DNA of 64,000 nt from Azoarcus sp. DD4. Lineage in GTDB: Bacteria; Pseudomonadota; Gammaproteobacteria; Burkholderiales; Rhodocyclaceae. The DNA lies in NCBI RefSeq assembly GCF_006496635.1, contig NZ_CP022958.1, positions 4,092,001 to 4,156,000 on the forward strand, read 5' to 3'. Both the position numbers and the translations under genes were made by a program. The notes below the pieces were generated by a model that searched no databases, had not been told where the DNA came from, and was given only the letters and a program-made list of their open reading frames with translations. Each line of letters starts with the position of its first letter. Within the stretch, counting starts at the first letter, position 1. Of this stretch, positions 55,666 through 64,000 are shown piece by piece.

Positions 55666-57185
55666 GTGCCCTCTCCCGCCGCGGCTTCGGGCTCTATCGC
55701 CGGCGGATCGTTGCGCGGCAGCGCAAAGCGCACGCAGGCGCCGCCATCGGCGAGATTGCTGGCGGCGATCCAACCGCCGTGCGCCTCGACGATGGCGCGG
55801 CAGATCGTCAGGCCAAGGCCGACGCCGGCGGTCGTCGACTCCGGCTGACCACGTTCGAACAGACTGAAAATGCGCGCCACACTGCCGGGCGGAAAACCGG
55901 GGCCCCGGTCGCGCACGGTAACGACGAGCATCGGCCCCTCGCAGGCGAGCTCCACCGCGATCGGCGTGCCCGGCGTCGCATACTTGGCAGCGTTCTCGAA
56001 CAGGTTGCAGAACACCCGTTCCATCAACACCGCATCGACCGCCACCAGCGGCAGCTCCGGCGGCTGCGCGACCGTCACCGGGTGCTCGCGCAGCGCATCG
56101 CCCAGCAACGCGATCGCCGCGCCGATGATCTCGTCCAGCGCCTGCCATTCCTTGCGCAGCCGCACCTTGCCGGCCTGCAGCCGCGCCATGTCGAGCAGCT
56201 TGTCGACCATTTCGTGCAGCCGTCCCGCCTGGTCGCGGATCGACTGCGCCGCCTCGCGCTCGTCCTCGCTCAGCGGCCCCTCGGCCAGGGTCAGCGAATC
56301 GGCCAGCCCGAACAGCACCGTCAGCGGCGTGCGGATGTCGTGCGAGATCGACGACAGGATGGAGCTGCGCAGGCGCTCGGCCTCGGTCTCGAGCTGGCTG
56401 GCCTGGGCGACCGCGACGAAATGCAGGCGTTCGAGCGCAATCGCCGCGAGCGAGGCCACCGCCTCCAGCATGGGCCGCAGCGTATCGAGCCGGTCGCTGC
56501 CACCGCGGGGCTGCACGGCGAGCACGCCGCGGCAGCGGGTGGCGCCGTCCAGCGCCAGCAGCAGGCCGACACCGTCCAGCGCCACGCAGCGCCCCGCCGG
56601 CCCGCCGCTCGACAGGTAGATCCCGTTGGCGGCGAGCGTCTCGGCGGCGCTCGCCGCCGGGCCGGCCGGCTGCAGGCGGTCGTCGTCGTCGGGGATGTGG
56701 AAGCGCACCTCGCTGTCCGCCTCGTCGCGCAGGAAAGCGGTGACCTGCTCGACCACCTGCCCGACCGTCATCGCCCCCGCCAGGCCGCGGGCCAACGCAT
56801 AGAGTGCATTGGACCGCCGTTCGCGCCGGCGGGCATCGTCCGCGCTGGCCTGCAGGCTGTTGGTCAGCTGGCCGACCAGCAGCGAAACCAGCAGCATCAC
56901 CACGAAGGTGACGAGGTACTTCACGTCGCTCACCGCAAAGGACAGCTGCGGCGGTACGAAGAAGAAGTCGAACAGCGCCACGCTGACGAAGCTGGCCACG
57001 ATGGCCTGCGCCCTTCCCAGCCGGGCGGCGACGAAGGCCACCACCAGCAACAGCAGCATGGCCGTGTTGACCGGCTCTAGCAGCTTGCGCACCGGATAGA
57101 CGGCCGCCGCCGCGAGCGCGCACAGCGCGACCGCAAGCAGATGACGATGCGTACCGGAAAGACGCGCCAGGCTGGCCATGCGCAT
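55662..57185 (-). CDS. kdpD: KdpD-like sensor histidine kinase lacking the N-terminal KdpD/Usp region
   Basis: 507 aa, where a full KdpD is about 900. It starts directly at the DUF4118 membrane domain (four helices, with ALFDFFFVPPQLSFAVSDVKY), followed by a GAF-like segment, HisKA with phospho-His in SILSSISHDIRTPLTVL, and HATPase_c with NLFENAAKYATPG, RDRGPGFPPG and GVGLGLTICRAIVEAHGG. The missing part normally carries the KdpD domain with Walker motifs and the Usp domain. A truncated sensor paired with kdpE and kup suggests altered input. Confidence 0.88.
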   Translation of the reverse strand: MRMASLARLSGTHRHLLAVALCALAAAAVYPVRKLLEPVNTAMLLLLVVAFVAARLGRAQAIVASFVSVALFDFFFVPPQLSFAVSDVKYLVTFVVMLLVSLLVGQLTNSLQASADDARRRERRSNALYALARGLAGAMTVGQVVEQVTAFLRDEADSEVRFHIPDDDDRLQPAGPAASAAETLAANGIYLSSGGPAGRCVALDGVGLLLALDGATRCRGVLAVQPRGGSDRLDTLRPMLEAVASLAAIALERLHFVAVAQASQLETEAERLRSSILSSISHDIRTPLTVLFGLADSLTLAEGPLSEDEREAAQSIRDQAGRLHEMVDKLLDMARLQAGKVRLRKEWQALDEIIGAAIALLGDALREHPVTVAQPPELPLVAVDAVLMERVFCNLFENAAKYATPGTPIAVELACEGPMLVVTVRDRGPGFPPGSVARIFSLFERGQPESTTAGVGLGLTICRAIVEAHGGWIAASNLADGGACVRFALPRNDPPAIEPEAAAGEGT

Positions 57186-57384
57186 GCTCGAACCCCTTCA
57201 TCCCGCCCGGCGCACAGGGCATCGCCGGGAACCTCGATGCCGCGCATTTTCCTACCCGCGGGATAAAAACGGCATAAACGGCCCGGCGCCCGCCGGTGGC
57301 GCTGGGCCCCGTTAATATGATGGAATACCGCGGGCGGCCGTCGCCCGCTGGCCCTCCTCACCGGATCGAAGAAAGGATGCACGA

Positions 57385-58695
57385 ATGACCACGTTCACCG
57401 AAGAACAGGCACGTGCCTACATGCACAAGCTGCTGGCCGCGATGAGCAGCGCCGGCGGCTCCGACCTGTTCATCTCGCACGACTTCCCGCCCAGCATGAA
57501 GGCCCACGGCAGCATGCAGCCGATGACCTCGCAGAAGCTCACCGGCGAGCTCACGCGCTCGCTGGCGTATTCGCTGATGAACGCAGCCCAGCGCGAGGAG
57601 TTCGAGCGCGAGATGGAGTGCAACTTCGCGATCAGCGTGCCGGGCGTGTCGCGCTTCCGGGTGAACGTGTTCGTGCAGCAGACCTTCGTCGGCATGGTGA
57701 TCCGCACCATCGCGGCCGAGATCCCGAACTTCGACAAGCTCGGCCTGCCCGAGGTGCTGAAGGAAGTCATCATGAACAAGCGCGGGCTGGTGCTGCTGGT
57801 GGGCGGCACCGGCTCGGGCAAATCGACCACGCTGGCGGCGATGATCGACTACCGCAACAGCACCTCGGCCGGGCACATCATCACCATCGAAGACCCGGTG
57901 GAGTACGTGCACAAGTCGAAGAAGTCGCTCATCACCCACCGCGAGGTCGGCGTCGATACGCACTCCTGGCACCACGCGCTGAAGAACACCCTGCGCCAGG
58001 CGCCCGACGTGATCCTGATCGGCGAGATCCGCGACGCCGAAACCATGGAGCACGCCATCGCCTTCGCCGAGACCGGGCACCTCTGCCTCGGCACCCTGCA
58101 CGCCAACAACGCCAACCAGACCATAGACCGCATCATCAACTTCTTCCCGGAGGAACGGCGCAACCAGCTGCTGATGGACCTCTCCTCCAACCTGCGCAGC
58201 ATCATCTCGCAGCGTCTGGTGAAGACGGCCGACGGCAAGGGCCGCAAAGCCGCGATCGAGATCCTGCTCAATACCTCGACGATTGCCGAGCGCATCTTCA
58301 AGGGCCAGTACAACGACATCAAGGCCATCATGGAGAAGTCGCGCGAGCTGGGCATGCGCACCTTCGACTGGGCACTGTTCGAGCTCTACAACGAAGGTCA
58401 CATCACCTACGAGGAAGCGATCCGCAACGCCGATTCGGTGAACGAGCTGCGCCTGGCGATCAAGCTCAAGAGCAAGCGCGGCGAGCCGAGCAGCGCCTCC
58501 GGCCTGGAACTCACCTTCGACCAGGAACCGACGCCGGAAGAGGTCGAAGCGATGCGCGAAGAGGAAATGCAGAAGCAGGAAGCCCGCCGCCAGGAAATCG
58601 AACAGCAGCAGATGCTGGCCCGCCTGCAGCCCAAGCCGGCCCCCGCCGAAGCGCCCGCCACGCCGGCGCCGCCGGCCGAGCTGTCGCTCGAATAG
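57385..58695 (+). CDS. pilU: Type IV pilus retraction ATPase, PilU type
   Basis: 436 aa. PilT/VirB11 family: Walker A GGTGSGKST, Asp box TIEDPVEYVHKSKKS, Walker B DVILIGEIRDAETME and the His box ETGHLCLGTLHANN. The long C-terminal tail after residue 370, with a Glu/Gln-rich coiled region and a Pro/Ala-rich end, and the N-terminal sequence mark PilU rather than PilT. No pilT is adjacent here. GAAAGGATGC precedes the ATG. Confidence 0.9.
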   Translation: MTTFTEEQARAYMHKLLAAMSSAGGSDLFISHDFPPSMKAHGSMQPMTSQKLTGELTRSLAYSLMNAAQREEFEREMECNFAISVPGVSRFRVNVFVQQTFVGMVIRTIAAEIPNFDKLGLPEVLKEVIMNKRGLVLLVGGTGSGKSTTLAAMIDYRNSTSAGHIITIEDPVEYVHKSKKSLITHREVGVDTHSWHHALKNTLRQAPDVILIGEIRDAETMEHAIAFAETGHLCLGTLHANNANQTIDRIINFFPEERRNQLLMDLSSNLRSIISQRLVKTADGKGRKAAIEILLNTSTIAERIFKGQYNDIKAIMEKSRELGMRTFDWALFELYNEGHITYEEAIRNADSVNELRLAIKLKSKRGEPSSASGLELTFDQEPTPEEVEAMREEEMQKQEARRQEIEQQQMLARLQPKPAPAEAPATPAPPAELSLE

Positions 58696-58703
58696 GTAGC
58701 GCC

Positions 58704-59378
58704 ATGAAAACGCCGGCGCAGCACGCGATCCCCGCATCCACGCTGCACTGGCTCGCCACCGTGCCGGCCGACCGCCCGGTGGCGCTGCTGTTGCGCCACT
58801 CGGTGCGCGACGAACTGCCGCCCGGCGACCTCGGCTACGCCCATCCGCTCACGCCGGTCGGCGCCCGCCTGGCCGGCGAATTCGGTGCGGCCCTGCGTGG
58901 CCGGCTGCACACCCTGCACAGCAGCCCGCTGCAGCGCTGCCTGCATACCGCCGAACAGCTGCGCGCGGCCGCCGCGGACACGCTCGCCATCGTCGAGGAC
59001 CGCATGCTGGGCGACCCCGGCGCCTACGTGCTGGATGCGCAGCTCGCCGGCGAGAACTGGCTGCGCCTGGGCAGCGAAGGCATCATGGCCCACCTCGCCG
59101 AGCGCGCCGACACCCTGCCCGGCACCCGCCACCCCGACGAAGGCGCCCGCCGGCTGGTGCGCCACATGCTCGACACCGCCGGCGAACGGGCCGGGCTGCA
59201 CGTCTTCGTCAGCCACGACATCCTGGTCGCGGTCACCGCGGCACGCTACCTCGGCGCCCCGACCGAAGCGGAACGCTGGCCGCGCTACCTGGAAGGCGCC
59301 TTCTTCTGGCGCGACGCCGGCGGGCTGCACGCGGCCTACCGCGAGCATCACCGCGGCGGCTTCGACGACGCCCCCTGA
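58704..59378 (+). CDS. Histidine phosphatase family protein
   Basis: 224 aa from ATG 58704, eight bases after pilU. Phosphoglycerate-mutase fold with the active-site R-H motif LLLRHSVRDELPPGD, a second His in VFVSHDILVAV and SSPLQRCLHTAEQL. The substrate is unknown; pilU and this gene probably form one transcript. Confidence 0.85.
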   Translation: MKTPAQHAIPASTLHWLATVPADRPVALLLRHSVRDELPPGDLGYAHPLTPVGARLAGEFGAALRGRLHTLHSSPLQRCLHTAEQLRAAAADTLAIVEDRMLGDPGAYVLDAQLAGENWLRLGSEGIMAHLAERADTLPGTRHPDEGARRLVRHMLDTAGERAGLHVFVSHDILVAVTAARYLGAPTEAERWPRYLEGAFFWRDAGGLHAAYREHHRGGFDDAP

Positions 59379-59492
59379 GCCTGGCCCGCCGGCAGCCCCG
59401 CCAGCCCCATCCGGCGCCGGTGGGGCGGCGATGTCCCCTTGAGGCGGACAAGTTTCGTGGCCGGCCGCAGCGGCATGCATTGCGCCGGCCGA

Positions 59493-59506
59493 ACTTGTCC
59501 CGAATC
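59493..59506. promoter_or_regulatory. Weak FNR/DNR-like box upstream of norQ
   Basis: TTGTCCCGAATCAA has a perfect right half (ATCAA) and a left half with two mismatches to TTGAT. Centred about 45 bases before the norQ ATG at 59544. Plausible because norQ here is detached from norCB and would need its own control. Confidence 0.35.
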
Positions 59507-59543
59507 AAGGCCATCGCCCGCCCGTCTTCCTAGACTCGCGGGC

Positions 59544-60344
59544 ATGAAGAACGATCTCCCCGCCCTCGACCTCCCCTATTACCAGCCCGCCGGCAACGAG
59601 GTGGCGGTGTTCGAGCATGCCTGGAAGAACCGTCTGCCGCTGCTCATCAAGGGTCCGACCGGCTGCGGCAAGACGCGCTTTGTCGCCCACATGGCGGCGC
59701 GCCTCGGCCTGCCGCTCTACACCGTGGCCTGCCACGACGATCTCACCGCCGCCGACCTGGTCGGCCGCCACCTGATCGGCAACGGCGAAACCGTGTGGTG
59801 CGACGGCCCGCTCACCCGCGCGGTGCGCGAAGGCGGCATCTGCTACCTCGACGAGGTGGTCGAAGCGCGCAAGGACACCACGGTGGTGCTGCATCCACTC
59901 GCCGACGACCGCCGCCTGCTGCCGATAGACCGCACCGGCGAACTGCTGCAGGCGCCGCCCGCCTTCATGCTGGTGGTGTCCTACAACCCCGGCTACCAGA
60001 ACCTGATGAAGGGCATGAAGCCTTCCACCCGCCAGCGCTTCGTCAGCCTGCGTTTCGACTTCCCCGCGCCCGCGCGCGAAGAGGCGGTGCTGGTCGGCGA
60101 AACCGGCTGCGACACCGACCTCGCCCGCCGCCTGGTCGGCATCGCCGGCGCGCTGCGCGCGCTCAAGGACCGCGACCTGGAGGAAGCCGCCAGCACCCGG
60201 CTGCTGGTCTATGCGGCGCTGCTGGTGAAGGATGGCATGGACGCGGTGGAGGCCTGCCGCGTCGCCATCGTCGACAGCCTGACCGACGACATCGAGATCG
60301 CCGCCGCGCTGATGGACGTGGTCGCGGCCAGCTTCGGCCGATGA
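59544..60344 (+). CDS. norQ: NorQ, MoxR-type AAA+ ATPase for NO reductase maturation
   Basis: 266 aa from ATG 59544. AAA+ features: LIKGPTGCGKTRFV (Walker A), GGICYLDEVVEARKD (Walker B), VVSYNPGYQNLMKGMKPSTRQRF (sensor/arginine region). The start YYQPAGNEVAVFEHAWKNRLPLL is typical of NorQ/CbbQ. With NorD it inserts the non-haem iron into NorB. Confidence 0.93.
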   Translation: MKNDLPALDLPYYQPAGNEVAVFEHAWKNRLPLLIKGPTGCGKTRFVAHMAARLGLPLYTVACHDDLTAADLVGRHLIGNGETVWCDGPLTRAVREGGICYLDEVVEARKDTTVVLHPLADDRRLLPIDRTGELLQAPPAFMLVVSYNPGYQNLMKGMKPSTRQRFVSLRFDFPAPAREEAVLVGETGCDTDLARRLVGIAGALRALKDRDLEEAASTRLLVYAALLVKDGMDAVEACRVAIVDSLTDDIEIAAALMDVVAASFGR

Positions 60345-60360
60345 CCCGGGCGCCGACGCC

Positions 60361-60765
60361 ATGATCGAACGCCCCGACCCGCTCAAGACGGTGATGCCCG
60401 GCCCACCGCTGGCGATCGCCGCCGAAGCGCTGTTCATCATCAACCTGATGCTGCTGCCGGGTCTCGCCTTCGTGCTGCTGGTGCTGCTGTGGCTGCGCCA
60501 CCGCGACCACGCCGATCCGCTGGTGCGCAACCACCTGCGCCAGACGGTGGTGACCTGCCTGTGGGGCGGCAGCCTGCTGGTGGTGCTGAGCGTGGCGATC
60601 TTTGCCATCGGCGGGCTCGACAACCCGTGGACCTGGGTGATAGGCGTGCTTTATTTCACCTTCGTGCATACCAGCCTGATCCTGCTCGGGGTGATGGGCC
60701 TGGCACGCGCGATCAACGGCCGCAGCTGGCGCTATCCGCTGGTGGGCCCCCGCCGCGATGACTGA
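60361..60765 (+). CDS. DUF4870-like small membrane protein in the nor cluster
   Basis: 134 aa with three hydrophobic helices (LFIINLMLLPGLAFVLLVLLWL; GGSLLVVLSVAIFAIGGL; FVHTSLILLGVMGLARAI). The polar link RDHADPLVRNHLRQ is reminiscent of DUF4870 proteins. It starts 16 bases after norQ and overlaps the next gene by 8 bases, so it is part of the nor operon. Function unknown. Confidence 0.7.
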   Translation: MIERPDPLKTVMPGPPLAIAAEALFIINLMLLPGLAFVLLVLLWLRHRDHADPLVRNHLRQTVVTCLWGGSLLVVLSVAIFAIGGLDNPWTWVIGVLYFTFVHTSLILLGVMGLARAINGRSWRYPLVGPRRDD

Positions 60766-61774
60766 ACTTTCCTCCCCTGCTCCCAAGCCGGCGCGCCGGG
60801 TGATACCGATCGCCCGTACCGACACCGCGCCAACGCCCAATCTGCAGCGCCGCCGCCTCGCCTTCCAGGCCGGCTTCTTCCTGCTCTTCGTGCTGGCGCC
60901 GGTGTTCGACCTGTTCCGCTACGACCTCGCCGCCGGCCACGCCTGGCTGCTCGGCTTCGAGTGGCGGCTGGGGCTGGACGACTTCCTCGCCGGCCGTATC
61001 GGTGCCGGGCAGGCGGCGGCCAACGTACTGCTGCGCCTCTTCCTGCCGCTCTTCGGCGGCGCCGCGCTCTTCCTGTGGGTGGCGTGGAAATGGGGCCGGC
61101 TTTACTGCGGCTGGCTGTGCCCGCACTTCTCGGTGGTCGAGACCATCAATTCGCTCATGCTGCGCGCCACCGGCAAGCACAGCGTGTGGGAACGCAAGCC
61201 GATCACGCCCTGGCTGCCGGACGGCAGCAAGCGCCGCATCGACGCGCGCTGGTGGCTGGTGGTGATGCCGGCGGCGGTCGGCTTCGCCTTCACCTGGGCG
61301 GTGGTCTTCCTCACCTATCTGCTGCCGCCGGCCGAGGTCTACCCGGCGCTGCTCCACGGCGAACTCGGCCGCAATCCGGGCATCTTCCTCGCCGCCGCGA
61401 CCACCGTGCTGTCGCTGGAATTCCTCTTCGCCCGCCACCTGTTCTGCCGCTACGCCTGCGCGGTCGGCATGTTCCAGAGCCTGACCTGGATGGGCAACCG
61501 CAAGGCCATGGTGGTCGGCTTCGAGCGCGCCCGCGCCGCCGACTGCGCGAGTTGCCTGCCGGAAAAGCAGTCCGCCTGCGACGCGGTATGCCCGATGCGG
61601 CTGACGCCGCGCAACATCAAGCGCCACATGTTCACCTGCACCCAGTGCGCGCAGTGCATCGACGCCTGCGCCCAGACCCAGGCCGACAATCCGCAGGGCC
61701 CGCTGCTGCAGTGGGTGAGCGGCGAGGCCGCGCGCCAGAACGAAGCCGGCTTCCGCGCCGGGCGGGAGCGCTAA
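60758..61774 (+). CDS. Membrane 4Fe-4S protein, NapH/CcoG-like
   Basis: 338 aa. Membrane helices around 35-55, 90-110, 170-190 and 205-225, with YCGWLCPH and FCRYACAVGMFQ as Cys motifs at the membrane face, then ferredoxin-type CASCLPEKQSACDAVCP and CTQCAQCIDAC. The order matches NapH/RdxA/CcoG-type electron-transfer or assembly proteins. In the nor cluster it may supply electrons or act in cofactor assembly; this is inference. Confidence 0.8.
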   Translation: MTELSSPAPKPARRVIPIARTDTAPTPNLQRRRLAFQAGFFLLFVLAPVFDLFRYDLAAGHAWLLGFEWRLGLDDFLAGRIGAGQAAANVLLRLFLPLFGGAALFLWVAWKWGRLYCGWLCPHFSVVETINSLMLRATGKHSVWERKPITPWLPDGSKRRIDARWWLVVMPAAVGFAFTWAVVFLTYLLPPAEVYPALLHGELGRNPGIFLAAATTVLSLEFLFARHLFCRYACAVGMFQSLTWMGNRKAMVVGFERARAADCASCLPEKQSACDAVCPMRLTPRNIKRHMFTCTQCAQCIDACAQTQADNPQGPLLQWVSGEAARQNEAGFRAGRER

Positions 61775-61777
61775 GCG

Positions 61778-63907
61778 ATGGAGGAGGTCGTCGGCAAGCT
61801 CTGGCACCGCCTCGTCACCCGCGCCGCCGGCGGCAGCCATCCGGAAGCGGCGGTGACGCTGAAGGAAGTGGAGCGCCGCGTCGGCGTGGTGTTCCGGGCG
61901 CTCGGCGGCGACGGTGGCCTGCGGGTCGCCGCGGCAACCGAGGACGAGCACGGTGCGCGACGGAGCTGGCTCGCGCGCGTCGCCGGCAGCGGCGAGAAGA
62001 TCGCGCGCGCGCGGCTGGACGAGAACACGCTGCGGCTGCCGCCGAAGATCGAGGTGTTCACGGATGCGGGGCTGAATCGGGATTTGTATGTGTGGCTGGG
62101 GGCGCTGGCGGGGGCTTGGGTGGAGGCGGGGAGGCTGCATCCTCACTCAACAACCCCTATTCAGTATCAGCAGGTTCAAGCCTCGCAACCATTGTCGTCA
62201 GCCCAGGGATACTCGGCCGCTCAGCGAGCGCCGGTTTTCCCCCTCCCCTTCAAGGGGAGGGTTGGGGTGGGGATGGGGTTAGGCTCCCACGCAAGCTCCA
62301 ACCCCATCCCCCTCCTAGCCAATAGTCTCGGCTTCGCCTCACCGCTCCGCAGGCGGCGAGCAGTGCTCGCCGAAACCCCTGCTACGCCCCCCTTGAAGGG
62401 GGAGGAGCAAGACCAACTCCACCTCAACCAACTCGCCACCCTCCACCTCCTCACCCGCTGGCCCGGCCTCGCCGCCAGTTACCGGCGCCTGGTCACCGCC
62501 ACCCTGGCCCTACGCCCCGACCCGTCCCGGCTCCCGCCCGCCGAGGCGGAGCGCGAGCGGGCCCTGCGGCGTGCCCTGATCCAGCCCGGCGCCGTCGACC
62601 GCCTCCCCGATGTCCCGCCCGGCACCCCCGCCGCTTACCCGGTGCTGCTGTGGCTGGCGCCGTCGCCGGCCGCCACCACCGACACCGCAGCGGCCGCCCG
62701 CCAGCACACCGACAACCAAGCCGCCGCCACCTCTGCCGCGGACGACACCGAACGCCGCGCCCATCGCGCCGAACGCGTCGATGCCCCTCAGCAGAAGCAC
62801 GGTCTGCTGATGCTGTTCCGCGCCGAGAGCCTGTTGTCGGTGGCGGAGTTCATCAAGTTCGACCGCAGCACCGACGACGATCCCGACCGCGACGCTGCCT
62901 CGGCCGCGGCCGGCCTCGACCACCTCTCGCTCGCACGCGACGGCGAGCGCGTTGCCTCCAGGGTGCGTTTCGACCTCGACCTGCCCTCGGCGGCCGAGGA
63001 TGACGTGGTGCTCGGCGACGGCATCGCGCTGCCGGAATGGGACTACCGCAAGAACCTGCTGCGCGAGGACCATGTGCGCCTGCTCGAACTCGCCGCCAAC
63101 CCGGCCGATCCGCGCGCCGCGCCGGCGCCGCTGCCGCCGCGCTTGCGTCGCGGGGCGCGCCGGCTGCAGCAGCAGTTTGCCGCGCTGCAACCGGCGCGAC
63201 GCTGGATCAAGGCGCAGGCCGACGGCAGCGAACTCGATGTGGACGCCGCGGTGCGCGCCGCCACCGACCGCGCCTGCGGCCGCCATCCTTCGGATCAGCT
63301 GTGGCTGTCGCTGGAGCGGCGCGAGCGCGATCTCGCCTGCCTGGCGCTGGCCGACCTGTCGCTGTCGACCGACAGCTGGGTATCGAGCGAGGCGCGCGTC
63401 ATCGACGTGATCCGCGACAGCCTGCTGCTGTTCGGCGAGGCCCTGGCCGCCACCGGCGACCGTTTCGCGCTATGCGGCTTCTCGTCGGTCAAGCGCAGCC
63501 AGGTGCGCTTCCATCGCCTCAAGGATTTCGGCGAGCGCTTCGACGACCGCATCCGCGGCCGGGTGATGGCGATCAAGCCGGGCTACTACACCCGCCTGGG
63601 CGCCGCCATCCGCCATGCCACCGCGCTGCTCGAACCGCAGCCGGCGCAGCGCCGGGTGCTGCTCATCCTGTCCGATGGCAAACCCAACGACCTCGACCTC
63701 TACGAGGGCCGCTACGGCATCGAGGACACCCGCATGGCGGTGGTGGAAGCCCGCCGCCGCGGCGTGCTGCCCTTCTGCGTCACCATCGACCGCGAAGGCG
63801 CCGACTACCTGCCCCACCTGTTCGGCCCGGCCGGCTACGCGGTGATCCGCAAGCCGGAGGAACTCCCCGCCCGGCTGCCGATGTTCTACGCCCAGCTCAC
63901 GAGGTAA
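61778..63907 (+). CDS. norD: NorD, with an in-frame repeat insertion
   Basis: 709 aa. N-terminal part to about residue 116 and C-terminal part from about residue 211 are NorD-like. The C-terminal VWA domain has LADLSLSTDSWV (MIDAS D-x-S-x-S), LCGFSSVKRSQVRF, KPGYYTRLGAAIRHAT and LLILSDGKPNDLD. In the middle, bases 62239-62406 are a copy of the palindromic repeat, exactly 168 nt, read through without a stop. The 110 bases before it are also unlike NorD. NorQ/NorD are needed to activate NorB; function with this insert is unknown. Confidence 0.88.
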   Translation: MEEVVGKLWHRLVTRAAGGSHPEAAVTLKEVERRVGVVFRALGGDGGLRVAAATEDEHGARRSWLARVAGSGEKIARARLDENTLRLPPKIEVFTDAGLNRDLYVWLGALAGAWVEAGRLHPHSTTPIQYQQVQASQPLSSAQGYSAAQRAPVFPLPFKGRVGVGMGLGSHASSNPIPLLANSLGFASPLRRRRAVLAETPATPPLKGEEQDQLHLNQLATLHLLTRWPGLAASYRRLVTATLALRPDPSRLPPAEAERERALRRALIQPGAVDRLPDVPPGTPAAYPVLLWLAPSPAATTDTAAAARQHTDNQAAATSAADDTERRAHRAERVDAPQQKHGLLMLFRAESLLSVAEFIKFDRSTDDDPDRDAASAAAGLDHLSLARDGERVASRVRFDLDLPSAAEDDVVLGDGIALPEWDYRKNLLREDHVRLLELAANPADPRAAPAPLPPRLRRGARRLQQQFAALQPARRWIKAQADGSELDVDAAVRAATDRACGRHPSDQLWLSLERRERDLACLALADLSLSTDSWVSSEARVIDVIRDSLLLFGEALAATGDRFALCGFSSVKRSQVRFHRLKDFGERFDDRIRGRVMAIKPGYYTRLGAAIRHATALLEPQPAQRRVLLILSDGKPNDLDLYEGRYGIEDTRMAVVEARRRGVLPFCVTIDREGADYLPHLFGPAGYAVIRKPEELPARLPMFYAQLTR
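62239..62406. repeat. Palindromic repeat copy inside norD
   Basis: Left arm with palindrome and GGGGTGGGGATGGGG, right arm AACCCCATCCCCCTCC, then the CGGCGAGCAGTGCTCGCCG end module and CCCCCCTTGAAGGGGGAGG. 168 bp = 56 codons with no stop in the norD frame; it adds PLPFKGRVGVGMGLG- and PATPPLKGEEQ-type sequence. Same architecture as the intergenic copies. Confidence 0.85.
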
Positions 63908-63909
63908 CC

Positions 63910-64000
63910 ATGCTGCACGAGATGCCGCCCTGCCTGTCGCAAGCGGACGCCGAAACCCGCCTGCCCGAGCCGACCGCCGCGCTCGACATCCCGACCGAAC
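63910..64000 (+). CDS. Unidentified CDS, 5' end only
   Basis: An ATG two bases after the norD stop opens MLHEMPPCLSQADAETRLPE and runs off the window still open (30 codons). It is on the norD strand and probably in the same operon. Too short to assign. Confidence 0.5.
   Translation, partial: MLHEMPPCLSQADAETRLPEPTAALDIPTE

Overview
The window is GC-rich, about two-thirds G+C by eye outside one island. It looks like the chromosome of a denitrifying, aromatic-degrading betaproteobacterium of the Rhodocyclales (Azoarcus / Aromatoleum / Thauera type). The main reasons are a complete aerobic benzoyl-CoA epoxidase (box) pathway under a BoxR-type regulator, an acyclic leucine/isovalerate (liu) pathway, and a nitric oxide reductase (nor) cluster with NO/redox-type regulator and binding sites. 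Species assignment is inference.

Layout. (1) 1-17322, benzoate module. A long minus-strand operon runs boxD, a DUF4863 protein, bclA, a hemerythrin, livK-H-M-G-F and a hydrolase cut by the window edge. It diverges from boxR-boxC-boxB-boxA-thiolase-hemerythrin on the plus strand. Benzoate is taken up, activated by BclA, epoxidised by BoxA/BoxB, ring-opened by BoxC, oxidised by BoxD and thiolysed. (2) 17383-23860: a c-di-GMP protein with a periplasmic sensor, a YihY membrane protein, an EamA exporter and an Lrp-type regulator. (3) 23901-32436 plus 44166-46568, leucine catabolism. HMG-CoA lyase, an acyl-CoA ligase, methylcrotonyl-CoA carboxylase alpha, a DUF4126 protein, an enoyl-CoA hydratase and carboxylase beta are all on the minus strand. 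The expected first gene, liuA, with its divergent AraC regulator, lies 11.7 kb away.

(4) 32437-44165, an AT-richer accessory island between liuB and liuA. Its core (34403-41502) reads as an integron-type gene-cassette array without a visible integrase. Minus-strand genes are each followed by an attC-like hairpin site, and one site is split by an IS3-family element. Three cassette proteins carry an R-x4-H motif typical of HEPN ribonucleases, a fourth has a degenerate version, and a fifth may be nuclease-like. The rest of the island holds a frameshifted antitoxin gene, a YafY/WYL regulator with a VOC protein, a CopZ-like metallochaperone and transposase debris.

(5) 46883-64000, NO metabolism and neighbours: SirB2, a Dnr-type regulator, an NnrS/CcoN-like membrane protein, DUF2249 and a third hemerythrin, norC, norB and DUF3079. 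After a 7-kb interruption (C39-like peptidase, kup, kdpE, an N-terminally short kdpD, pilU, a phosphatase) come norQ, a DUF4870 protein, a NapH/CcoG-like ferredoxin protein and norD.

A dispersed repeat family crosses all regions. Its core is a CCCCTCCCCTT / AAGGGGAGGGG palindrome with a G-run tract, often as two inverted arms. It sits in many intergenic gaps, flanks a DUF559 nuclease gene as inverted repeats, and lies in frame inside norD. This repeat/DUF559 relationship and the HEPN-rich cassette array are the two observations most worth following.
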